From Shewanella donghaensis (GTDB taxonomy: Bacteria; Pseudomonadota; Gammaproteobacteria; Enterobacterales; Shewanellaceae): a DNA stretch of 64,000 nt. Each line of letters begins with the position of its first letter. Positions within the stretch are counted from its first letter, which is position 1. Positions 9,075-17,524 of the stretch are shown in pieces. The notes below the pieces were generated by a model. It had not been told where the DNA came from, ran no database searches, and worked only from the letters and a program-made list of their open reading frames with translations. The DNA is taken from contig NZ_CP041783.1 in assembly GCF_007567505.1 (NCBI RefSeq), forward strand, positions 1,736,001 through 1,800,000, read 5' to 3'. The position numbers and the translations under genes were made by a program.

Positions 9075-10613
9075 CTATACCTTTTGAAGCCCGTATTGAT
9101 AGATCTTATTAAGTAGCTCTCGATGTTCTGGTAACTCAGCTGTTAAGTTTTCTCCAATACGCTTAATTTGCTCAGCCTGCTTCTGAGCCCGCCCTAAATA
9201 AGCGTCATTTAACATCTGATTTCTGGTGTTATATTGCATTCCATATAAAACATATAAATAGTTATCGATATTAAACACCTCAAACCTTGAAAAAAGATCA
9301 TCTGTAATTGGATAGTAGTCTTGCCATAACTGCAGCTTTTGTTTCAGTGATTCGGGTATGGTTTCTTCTTTTCGGTTATCAAGCCAAAAATCAGAGTCTG
9401 TGCGATCTGAAATACAATAATGCATTTTTGCAAACTCGACGACCCGCTCCCAAGCGTAAGTCATCGTGTCATTAAACCTTGTGGCTAAGGATGGCATTTG
9501 CTCCAGAGTTTGCGGTAAGCGTTTAGCTAAATAGCCTGCTGCGAAGTCGGTTAACAAAATAGATGTAGCCTCTATGGGCTCTAAAAAACCTTGTGCTAAG
9601 CCAAGGGCTAAACAGTTGTGGTGCCAAAACTTTTCTCGATAACCGACTTTCATCGGAATCTCGCGATATGGAACCTGATCTAGTTTGCCACCTAGGTAGT
9701 GATTGAATTTTTGTTCAGCTTCTAAACTCGACATATGGTTGTCGGAATAGACAAACCCCGTTCCTCTGCGATCTGGTAAAGCAATATCCCAAATCCAACC
9801 TGCTTGATGCGCTGTTGCGATGGTATATGGGGGAATAGCTTGAGTTCTGGGAATTGGCACTTGAGCAACGATAGCTTTATTCACTAATAGTTGATGTGAT
9901 TTATCGACAAAGGGAACTGCCATTTTCTTAGCTAATAAAATTGATTCAAAGCCACTGCAATCGATATAAAAATCAAACGCTAACTCACCAAGTTTATCAG
10001 TCTTCAGCGCGGTTAGATTACCAACGCCATCGACATTAGCATCGAGCACATTAGCCTTTAAATGTTTTACTGCATATTTATTTATTGCATTTTTAGACAG
10101 TAATTTGGCAAATTTTGCAGCATTCAAATGATAGGCGTAGCTAACTGATCCTTTGTACTCTGGCGTGGTTATCAACTTAGGGGCTTTTAACGCTTCACAA
10201 ATATAATGCTGAGGAGACACGATTGAGCTGTAAGGTTTATCTTTGTGCGACTGTGACCATAGTGAAGTTAAGTCATCACCCAGAGGACTAGGAACATCAA
10301 ACAAGTGGTGATAGCTGTTATTAGCGCCATGGTTAGTTTTATCTAGCCAATTACAAAACTTAATTGATTGCTTGAAAGTAGCGTCACATTCACGGATAAA
10401 GTCGGTTTCACTGATGCCAAAACTTTGTAATGACTGCCTAATCGCAGGAACGGTGCCCTCACCAACACCGATAGGGGGAATGTCAGGAGATTCGATTAAC
10501 GTGACTGTTACACCCTCGACACCCGGTAATGATTGTACCGCCTTACCAATATGGTTAGCCGCTAACCAGCCCGCTGTACCGCCACCAATAATAACAATCT
10601 TACTCACGTTCAT
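9075..10613 (-). CDS. Tryptophan-halogenase-family FAD-dependent protein
   Basis: This 512-residue flavoprotein starts with the dinucleotide fold VIIGGGTAGWLAA (GxGxxG at 10-15). The family motif GVGEGTVPAIR follows. Lys81 in ATFKQSIKF aligns by context with the catalytic Lys79 of PrnA. Glu348 in FLEPIEATS aligns with PrnA Glu346. The halogenase signature WxWxIP appears as GWIWDIALP (272-280): both Trp are kept, but Pro is Ala at the expected place. It may therefore halogenate poorly or catalyse another flavin reaction. It lies between the receptor and the SapC gene in the GlcNAc locus. The substrate is unknown. Confidence 0.85.
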   Translation of the reverse strand: MNVSKIVIIGGGTAGWLAANHIGKAVQSLPGVEGVTVTLIESPDIPPIGVGEGTVPAIRQSLQSFGISETDFIRECDATFKQSIKFCNWLDKTNHGANNSYHHLFDVPSPLGDDLTSLWSQSHKDKPYSSIVSPQHYICEALKAPKLITTPEYKGSVSYAYHLNAAKFAKLLSKNAINKYAVKHLKANVLDANVDGVGNLTALKTDKLGELAFDFYIDCSGFESILLAKKMAVPFVDKSHQLLVNKAIVAQVPIPRTQAIPPYTIATAHQAGWIWDIALPDRRGTGFVYSDNHMSSLEAEQKFNHYLGGKLDQVPYREIPMKVGYREKFWHHNCLALGLAQGFLEPIEATSILLTDFAAGYLAKRLPQTLEQMPSLATRFNDTMTYAWERVVEFAKMHYCISDRTDSDFWLDNRKEETIPESLKQKLQLWQDYYPITDDLFSRFEVFNIDNYLYVLYGMQYNTRNQMLNDAYLGRAQKQAEQIKRIGENLTAELPEHRELLNKIYQYGLQKV

Positions 10614-10744
10614 GTTTTAACCTCTACAGACTACAGCGACAATTGACTCAAATGTATTTTTCAGTAATTAATTGTTCAATACTAATATCAATATATGGAT
10701 TCATGCTATCTGAACTTCAAATCCTGTTTAGGTTTCGAAAAAAC

Positions 10745-10773
10745 AAAAAACCTAGCAATATGCTAGGCTTTTT
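10745..10773 (-). terminator. Terminator between the TonB receptor and the flavoprotein gene
   Basis: CCTAGCA (10751-10757) and TGCTAGG (10761-10767) form a stem followed on the minus strand by a long T-run. It lies right after the receptor stop. Most receptor transcripts would end here, with partial read-through into the flavoprotein and SapC genes, or those genes have their own promoter. Confidence 0.85.
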
Positions 10774-10801
10774 AATCACTAAACTTATTAACAATGTAAG
10801 T

Positions 10802-13405
10802 TTAGAAACGTAAGTTCAGACCTAACTTATAACGTGCTTCACCTTCAAAGCTCCAAGCTGGGTAACCACCTTTAAGCTCAGGCTTAACTTCAGCATCATC
10901 AGGTGCAACACCTAGTTGAACACTGTCTTCTTCAAGTAAGTTAACCACTTCAAACGTGATACCTAAGTAATCAGTAATGTTGTAGCTAGCACTTAAATCA
11001 AGTGTTCCGAAATCTTGATGTTCACGGTTACCGTAGAAACCTGGTAATTCGCGCATCATGTACTCACTGCGCCAGTTATAAGCAACACGAGCAGAGAAGT
11101 CTTCCATCTCGTAGTAACCGACTAAGTTAACTGTATGCTTAGAAGAGTCAGAGAACACGCTAACTTCGTCAGGGTAGTTTTCAGCAGAGGCATCTGAATC
11201 AGCAAAAGTATAGTTCGCTGAGTAACCAAAGCCGTTATCAAAACCATCTTGAATTTGCAGCTCAATACCTTGGATTTGACCGCCAGTACCATTTTTCTTG
11301 CTCGATACAGTCCAGCTATCCTCACCAGAATCAGGGTCAGTAATACCAATACTTTCATCTAGTGTCTGTGCAGAAGTAACAAACGAGCTAACATCTTTAA
11401 TAAAGTAAGATACGCCCATTAAACCGTCTGGACTAAAGTACCATTCAACACCTAAATCGGCTTGAGTAGCTTTAAATGGTTCAAGAGAAATATTACCAGT
11501 ATTAACCACTTCGTTGCCTGCGGTGCCATCTTGATAACCTACTAAAGATGATGAAGCAAACATATCAGCATAGTTAGGACGTGAAATCACTTGTGATGCT
11601 GAAGTACGAATAATGACGTCAGGTGCAACATCAAACGCAATGTTCACACTTGGCAATACATCACTGTAACTTGCATCAGCAGTACTTAAATTATCAGCAT
11701 ATGAACCATCTGCTTGTAGTGCAAAATAATCAGACGTCGCATCAGTTGAAATATAGCGTAAACCGAAGTTACCGCGCATACCGTCAGCTTCGAAATTAGC
11801 CATTAAATATAAAGATAGGTTTTCTTCATTAATGGTGCCGTAACCCGATTTGTAAACAGTACCTTCTTTAGAGAAACCATCAATAGCTGCTTTAGCATCT
11901 TTTAACATGGCATCCATATCCGGCTTAGGTAATGTATAACCTGCACCCGATGAAATTTGGCCATTATAATAAGCAGACGCATCTTTCGAAGCTACGTCAG
12001 CGCTAACTATTGCAGGGATAGTCTCTTGTGATACATCATGATCGGCATAACGCACACCTGTTTTAATTGCTGTAATAGCACCTAAATCAGTTGGAATGGT
12101 AAAATCAAGTTGAGCATAAGTTTCTTCATCAGAGTTTGGCTGCTTTTTCAGAGCCCAACCTGCAGGAGACAATTGGCCACCAAAGTCATCAGCTGTGAAG
12201 TTTTTATTAGCGACATCAATTTTAATGACTTCACCAGTCGCATCATAAGTACCGGCATAATCAGCTGCTTCGCCTAACCAGAAACCATAGTTAGATGTAA
12301 GTTCTGTACCACCTTCAGACTTAGTATTACCTATTCGACCTTCAACTTTAAAATTGTCATTTTCGTAATCGAAATTGAAATCGTAAGTATTTGAATCCAT
12401 GCTTGCTTGACGAGCCCAGGTTTGTGCCCAACCAGGATTTGCGCCATTACCATCACGACGATAGAAAGTACAAGTCCCTAAAGAATTACGCTGTTCACAC
12501 GCTTCATCTTTATCATCTGGGAACATAACAAATAACGACGTATTGGCATTATTTGCTTGCATATCCAGACTCATAAAATCTAAACCAAAGTTTAAGTTAT
12601 CTGTCGGACTATATTGCAATGCACCGTTAATCGCTGTTCGTTCACGGTCTTGTTCAAATGTAGTAGGAACGATATCACCCCAACCCACTAATGATTCAAT
12701 ACCGTTACGTTGATAGCTTGTTTCTGATACTGCTGCTGAAAGTAGAAAACCAAAGTTTTCGTTTTCATTTTTCCAGCTATATAAGCCTGATAATTCAGGA
12801 TCAGTTTCTTCAGAAATAGTACCGTAATCCCCTTTAGCGCTAAAGAATACAGAATTAGCATCTAAATCTAATGGTTTACGTGTTTTAACGATGACAGTGC
12901 CACCGATTCCGCCTTCAGGTAAATCAGCCTGTGACGATTTATAAACTTCAATTCCACCGACCATTTCTGATGGTAGTAAACTGTAGTTAAAGCTTCTGTC
13001 GATTGACTGTTGGTCAAACCAACCAGTTGAAGCAACTGAATGGCCGTTTAATAATGTACGAGTCAGGCTGCTTGAAGCACCACGAATCGAAACACCTTGT
13101 CCCTGACCAAACTGACGACTCACTGCTACACCCGGTATACGTCCTAATGACTCACCCACGTCACCATCAGGAAATTTACCAATATCTTCAGCAGTCACGG
13201 CATCAACTACCGCGTTAGAAAAACGTTTATCATTTACTGAAGCCTTCATCGAGGCACGCATGCCTTTAACTTCAATTTTTTCGATATTTTCATCTGTAGC
13301 TTCAGCATCGGCTGCAAATGCGCCAACTGAAACCATACTGCCGAGTAATATAGCAATGTTAGTTGCCAAAACATTTTTCTTAAAATTAATAGGTCGCATC
13401 TTCAT
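10802..13405 (-). CDS. TonB-dependent receptor for GlcNAc/chito-oligosaccharides (Omp-Nag type)
   Basis: This 867-residue outer-membrane receptor has a signal peptide ending near VGAFA (about residue 31) and a TonB-box-like stretch IEKIEVKGM. The plug domain contains AEDIGKFPDGDVGESLGRIPGVAVSR and VSIRGASSSLTRTLLNGH. A 22-strand barrel follows, ending in the aromatic C-terminus NLRF that is standard for barrel assembly. It belongs to the proteobacterial carbohydrate receptor subfamily. The NagR palindrome 53 bp upstream of the ATG and the locus context point to chito-oligosaccharide or GlcNAc uptake. This is inferred, since receptor specificity cannot be read from sequence. It corresponds to the Omp-Nag receptor of Shewanella, not to the permease NagP. 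Confidence 0.93.
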   Translation of the reverse strand: MKMRPINFKKNVLATNIAILLGSMVSVGAFAADAEATDENIEKIEVKGMRASMKASVNDKRFSNAVVDAVTAEDIGKFPDGDVGESLGRIPGVAVSRQFGQGQGVSIRGASSSLTRTLLNGHSVASTGWFDQQSIDRSFNYSLLPSEMVGGIEVYKSSQADLPEGGIGGTVIVKTRKPLDLDANSVFFSAKGDYGTISEETDPELSGLYSWKNENENFGFLLSAAVSETSYQRNGIESLVGWGDIVPTTFEQDRERTAINGALQYSPTDNLNFGLDFMSLDMQANNANTSLFVMFPDDKDEACEQRNSLGTCTFYRRDGNGANPGWAQTWARQASMDSNTYDFNFDYENDNFKVEGRIGNTKSEGGTELTSNYGFWLGEAADYAGTYDATGEVIKIDVANKNFTADDFGGQLSPAGWALKKQPNSDEETYAQLDFTIPTDLGAITAIKTGVRYADHDVSQETIPAIVSADVASKDASAYYNGQISSGAGYTLPKPDMDAMLKDAKAAIDGFSKEGTVYKSGYGTINEENLSLYLMANFEADGMRGNFGLRYISTDATSDYFALQADGSYADNLSTADASYSDVLPSVNIAFDVAPDVIIRTSASQVISRPNYADMFASSSLVGYQDGTAGNEVVNTGNISLEPFKATQADLGVEWYFSPDGLMGVSYFIKDVSSFVTSAQTLDESIGITDPDSGEDSWTVSSKKNGTGGQIQGIELQIQDGFDNGFGYSANYTFADSDASAENYPDEVSVFSDSSKHTVNLVGYYEMEDFSARVAYNWRSEYMMRELPGFYGNREHQDFGTLDLSASYNITDYLGITFEVVNLLEEDSVQLGVAPDDAEVKPELKGGYPAWSFEGEARYKLGLNLRF

Positions 13406-13841
13406 TTCCCTTCCATAACTTTTTTATCGTTTTTGGATACATAACCATTCCAACCGGAATGACAACGCTGTCATGTCTAGGTCAAACACTACACAATATT
13501 TAACAGGCTTGCCACAACAAAATAACTTTATTGTGCTTTTAACGTTCGAATGCCCAATGAACCACAATCACAACGCGAGTATTAATTGTTATATATCAAT
13601 AAATTAAATAAAAAATCATTTTGTATCAAAAATGCTACAAATTATGTACGTGATGAACTCATCCAACCAGAAAAACAATTCTAGATTGCCTATTTGGGCA
13701 AAAATCAGCACTATTAGAGCTAAATAGACTTACTTTTATTAACTATCACGATTTTTGATTGCAATTATGAGGGGATAAATGTTGTCAAATGGATATAAAT
13801 AAATGCTAAGTTCATCGCCTGAGTTTAAGAGCTAAAGAATA
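13406..13841. other. Divergent promoter region between the receptor gene and nagR
   Basis: This is an AT-rich region of 436 bp without genes. One NagR palindrome lies at the receptor-proximal end. I see no comparable palindrome near nagR, only a weak half-site-like GTTGTCAA around 13781. Confidence 0.7.
13458..13475. promoter_or_regulatory. NagR operator upstream of the TonB receptor
   Basis: AATGACAACGCTGTCATG is the third copy of the 18-bp palindrome, with one outer mismatch. It starts 53 bp upstream of the receptor ATG, a position suited to repression. Confidence 0.9.
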
Positions 13842-14852
13842 ATGAAAGTAACAATAAATGATGTAGCCAAACATGCCGGTGTCTCTATTAAGACGGTTTC
13901 CCGAGTGACCAACAAAGAATCCTCGGTTAGACAAGCGACCATAGATAAAGTTAATGCCGCTATTAGCGAACTTAACTATCAACCTAATCTAGCAGCAAGA
14001 AATTTGGCTAGTACCAAGTCATATGTAATAGGGTTCATTTATGATAACCCCAATGCTTACTATGTCATTGATATGCAAAATGGTATTCTTTCAGCCTGCC
14101 AAGATAAAGGTTATGAGTTGCTAATTCATCCATGTGACGCGACTTCGGCATCAATTTGCGATGAGCTAACCACAATGGTCAGGCACTCTCGTCTTTCAGG
14201 GTTAGTCTTAACTCCCCCTATGTCCGAAGATCCTAAGATACTCGCAGCCTTAAATGAAATTAATGCTAACTATGTTCGTATTGTTGCTGGCGATAAGACC
14301 GATGAATTAAATGGCCTAACGGTTTTAGTGGATGATAAACACGGCGCACTAGAAATTACCCAACACTTAATTGATATAGGCCATTCTGATATTGGTTTTT
14401 TAAGTGGTGATGAGCAACATGAATCAACTAAAGAGCGTTTAAGCGGCTTTAAAAGTGCTTTAACTAATAATAAGTTAGCCATTAACGATAACTGGATTTT
14501 AGAGGGGAAGTATTCATTTGAATCAGGTGTTGAAGGGGCTAACAAGTTAATTAGCTTACCTAATCGCCCCACCGCTTTAGTCGCTTGTAATGATGAAATA
14601 GCTGCTGGCGCTTTATTTGCAGCGCGTTTAGCGGGCTTGGATATACCAAAGGACTTATCTATTGTTGGTTTTGAGGATAGCCCTTTCTCCCGTCAAACCT
14701 GGCCTAAATTAACCACGGTACATCAGCCCAATGTTAAAATTGCAAAAGTAGCGACTGAATTATTGATTGCAAACAGCAAACAATCTGTTGAGAAAAAGTC
14801 GATGGTATTTACTCCAGAACCCGTTATTAGAGACTCATCGAGTAAGCCTTAA
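13842..14852 (+). CDS. nagR: LacI-family transcriptional regulator NagR
   Basis: This 336-residue repressor has a LacI helix-turn-helix at the N-terminus (VTINDVAKHAGVSIKTVSRV, then the hinge helix around LAARNLAS). A periplasmic-binding-protein-like effector domain follows, with VIGFIYDN, DIGFLSGD and VGFEDSPFSRQTWPKLTTVHQP. It is divergent from the receptor gene and lies in the locus that holds all three palindromes. It is therefore the obvious regulator; in Shewanella NagR responds to a GlcNAc-derived metabolite. Its own gene shows no full operator. It ends in a bidirectional terminator shared with glnB. Confidence 0.93.
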   Translation: MKVTINDVAKHAGVSIKTVSRVTNKESSVRQATIDKVNAAISELNYQPNLAARNLASTKSYVIGFIYDNPNAYYVIDMQNGILSACQDKGYELLIHPCDATSASICDELTTMVRHSRLSGLVLTPPMSEDPKILAALNEINANYVRIVAGDKTDELNGLTVLVDDKHGALEITQHLIDIGHSDIGFLSGDEQHESTKERLSGFKSALTNNKLAINDNWILEGKYSFESGVEGANKLISLPNRPTALVACNDEIAAGALFAARLAGLDIPKDLSIVGFEDSPFSRQTWPKLTTVHQPNVKIAKVATELLIANSKQSVEKKSMVFTPEPVIRDSSSKP

Positions 14853-14870
14853 ACTTATTCTAGAATTAAA

Positions 14871-14907
14871 AAAACCTAAATAAATAGTCTATTTATTTAG
14901 GTTTTTT
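14871..14907. terminator. Bidirectional terminator between nagR and glnB
   Basis: This is a 15-bp near-perfect palindrome (14873-14887 with 14889-14903), bounded by A-runs on the left and T-runs on the right. It can terminate both convergent genes. Confidence 0.88.
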
Positions 14908-14931
14908 AATGGAACTATACTTGTTCTAAAA

Positions 14932-15270
<339 letters not shown>

Positions 15271-15504
15271 TTACTCACTCCATTCACAGGCAACACGTTA
15301 TATAAGCTAATTTACTATTACATAAATTTTAAGCTATATCGTTAAAATACAATACTATTTATTATACTACGCTAAAGAGCTGTAGTTTTCTGTAGCTATT
15401 TTACGCTAATTATAAAACGTGCTTTTCGTGCAATAAGTCAATCCCTGTCTATACTCTATATGCGCTGCAGGATGCGGCATTTAATTAACAAGGATTGTTA
15501 GATT

Positions 15505-16026
15505 ATGAATATTCAATATTATCGCCGTGGCTTTAATTTAGTCGAATTAATGACCTCTATTACAATATTCGGTTTGCTCTCAGTAATTGCATTTCCCTCA
15601 TTTAAATCTTTGCAACAACAATTCAGGGTTGATAGCAACCTTCGAACTATTCAACAATCGATGCTGTTCGCACGAAATGTAGCAATTAATTACGGAACTA
15701 GAGTCACGGTATGCCCTCTTGTTGACGGTAAATGTGGTGGGAAGTGGAATCAAGGGTTTTCAGTTTTTACTGACTCAAAAACAATTAATCAACTTAATGA
15801 AAATGATGTCGTTATGCTTGAAGTGAGTCAGTTTCATGAAGAAGACATAATTCAATACAATAGACTTGCACTTCGATATCAACCAGATGGTTTGGCCTCT
15901 GGAACTAATGGAACGTTAACATATTGCCCAGAGTCAATAGACAACCCATTCTCGAAAGCGCTAATTGTAAATCAAGCCGGCAAGGTTAGATACTCAACAA
16001 AAAAGCTTATTACCTGCAAACCATAA
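15505..16026 (+). CDS. fimT: Type IV minor pseudopilin, FimT/GspH family
   Basis: A short leader RRG precedes the prepilin cleavage point and the mature N-terminus FNLVELMTSI. This gives a peptidase site G/F and the conserved Glu5, followed by a hydrophobic helix. The rest fits the GspH/FimT domain, with SMLFARNVAINYGTRVTVCP and Cys residues that may pair. It is 173 residues long. It is followed 77 bp later by a paralogous gene, and both point towards the minor-pilin operon on the other strand. It is likely a primer or tip subunit of type IVa pili. FimT proteins in other genera bind DNA during transformation, which is a possibility here. Confidence 0.85.
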   Translation: MNIQYYRRGFNLVELMTSITIFGLLSVIAFPSFKSLQQQFRVDSNLRTIQQSMLFARNVAINYGTRVTVCPLVDGKCGGKWNQGFSVFTDSKTINQLNENDVVMLEVSQFHEEDIIQYNRLALRYQPDGLASGTNGTLTYCPESIDNPFSKALIVNQAGKVRYSTKKLITCKP

Positions 16027-16103
16027 AAACCAACCTTTAACATTTAACTGATTTTATTTATCGTCTTGGTTATACTGATATAACATTATCAAGGATAATA
16101 AAA

Positions 16104-16628
16104 ATGAAACATGATTTAAAAGGGTTTACGCTTGTTGAATTGATGGTTACCGTGGCAATTGCAGCAATATTACTCACAGTCGGTGTTCCCTCATTAGTTT
16201 CTCTATATGAGGGGCAAAGGGCTAACAGTAACATCAGTAAAATTAATTCAAGTATCCAATTTGCCCGTAGCCAAGCAGTCAGTTATGGCAGTAGAGTATC
16301 AATATGCCCGTTCAACGGAACAAGTTGTGATTCAGATTGGACCAATGGTTTCAGTGTTTTTATTGATAATGGTGCTCTAGGTTCGTTGGATAGTACTAAC
16401 GGAATTCAAGATACTGTACTAAGAACTGTTGATAGCTTTGACAGCAATGATTTTATCACTTCATCATTAACTCGATATACATTTAATGCAGACGGCCTAA
16501 TGAACCTCAGTCAAACAGGCAATATCATATACTGCCCAGGCGATAAAACTAATCCTGATTCTAAAGGGTTTACAATTGGAGTATCTGGAAGAATATCCAC
16601 CATAGAAACCTCTGTTAGTTGTCAGTAA
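16104..16628 (+). CDS. Type IV minor pseudopilin, FimU/GspH family
   Basis: The protein is 174 residues, with leader MKHDLKG, cleavage before FTLVELMVTVAIAAILL and Glu5 present. The GspH-like core INSSIQFARSQAVSYGSRVSICP resembles the upstream gene and indicates a tandem duplication. A conserved pair of Cys near the C-terminus (YCPGDK, VSCQ) probably forms a disulfide. It would be FimU by position, but FimT/FimU assignment between these paralogues is uncertain. Confidence 0.82.
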   Translation: MKHDLKGFTLVELMVTVAIAAILLTVGVPSLVSLYEGQRANSNISKINSSIQFARSQAVSYGSRVSICPFNGTSCDSDWTNGFSVFIDNGALGSLDSTNGIQDTVLRTVDSFDSNDFITSSLTRYTFNADGLMNLSQTGNIIYCPGDKTNPDSKGFTIGVSGRISTIETSVSCQ

Positions 16629-16715
16629 ATGGTTTGATGGACTGATATTAATTGATCAAAAAAATGCCCTCTCACTCATGGGAAAATAAACTAACAATAA
16701 TGCGAACTCCTTTAA

Positions 16716-16751
16716 ATTTACCTTTACCCACAGAATGTGGGAAAGGTAAAT
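16716..16751. repeat. Strong palindrome between convergent pilin genes
   Basis: The 17-nt arm at 16716-16732 pairs with the 16-nt arm at 16736-16751, apart from one bulged base. The loop is GAA. There is no T-run on either strand, so it is not a typical Rho-independent terminator. It could be a REP-like element or a transcription-blocking hairpin. Confidence 0.6.
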
Positions 16752-16817
16752 GTTTCTATGATTTAAAGCCATAACACTTAAATTCTTTTTCTATCAACTC
16801 TCATACATAAGCACAAC

Positions 16818-17120
16818 TTAATAAGAACTGATCTCTTCATCCAGTTTTTGTGCATCTTTGGATTTGAATACTGCATCAGTTAACACACATTGCTCAATTC
16901 CTCTAACGACTGCTCGTTTTCCTGAAACTGTACTGACTTTTTGTGTCAAAATAGATGCTTGTGCCTGTACTTGTTTACTTGGAAACCAAGTAAACAAGGC
17001 TAAATCATTACCATAGCTAGTTTCTATATAACATTTATACGTACTGGTTGTTTCTTGCTCTTCTGCAATAATAGCTGAACTAAGTAAAACACAAAAAAAA
17101 CAGATAATTAACCGAATCAT
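16818..17120 (-). CDS. Small exported protein of the minor-pilin operon (TapY2-like)
   Basis: The protein is 100 residues, with a signal peptide MIRLIICFFCVLLSSAIIAEE and a small mature domain with two Cys (YKCYIETS and EQCVLTD) likely to form a disulfide. The open frame extends to 17177, but the ATG at 17120 overlaps the pilE stop as ATGA and has an AGGAG site, so it is the start. Position at the end of pilV-W-X-Y1-E, small size and export suggest the TapY2/PilY2-like accessory class. I recall that name for Shewanella and Aeromonas proteins but cannot verify similarity here. Its function is unknown. Confidence 0.75.
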   Translation of the reverse strand: MIRLIICFFCVLLSSAIIAEEQETTSTYKCYIETSYGNDLALFTWFPSKQVQAQASILTQKVSTVSGKRAVVRGIEQCVLTDAVFKSKDAQKLDEEISSY

Positions 17121-17524
17121 TTCCAACACTCCTGTGGTAATTTTGTACCGGTTGAATTTAATGTTATAGAAATACAACTTGGATCTCTTGTAACCTGTGT
17201 TCCTTTGGCCGATGCTGTTAACGTAAAATCGGTGTTATTAACAACAACTGCATCAATTGAATAATATTGATTATCGACAACCCAAGGATCTGCGCTTAAA
17301 CCTAACTTGGTCATGTCTGCTGTATATTTTCGATTATCTAAATAATATTGCTCTTGCCTGTTTGCAACATCCATTAATCCCGCCAAACCATCTGCTCTTG
17401 CAGCTTTAGCTACAAATTGAGTGTAACTAGGGTAAGCAATAGAAGACAAGATCCCCACAATAACAACAGCTATCATGAGCTCAATTAAAGTAAAACCATT
17501 ATTCTTTGTCATCAACTTACTCAT
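17117..17524 (-). CDS. pilE: Type IV minor pilin PilE
   Basis: The protein is 135 residues. The leader MSKLMTKNNG is cleaved before FTLIELMIAVVIVGILSSIAYPSY, with Glu5 present. The C-terminal half contains a Cys pair (DPSCISI and QECWK) enclosing the D-region loop. The start overlaps the pilY1 stop by 8 bp; an internal ATG at 17512 is an alternative. It is a minor or priming pilin of the type IVa pilus. Confidence 0.9.
   Translation of the reverse strand: MSKLMTKNNGFTLIELMIAVVIVGILSSIAYPSYTQFVAKAARADGLAGLMDVANRQEQYYLDNRKYTADMTKLGLSADPWVVDNQYYSIDAVVVNNTDFTLTASAKGTQVTRDPSCISITLNSTGTKLPQECWK

Noticed and set aside
13776-13790. A fourth NagR site close to nagR
   Set aside because: Only a half-site-like GTTGTCAA is present; the other half is absent.
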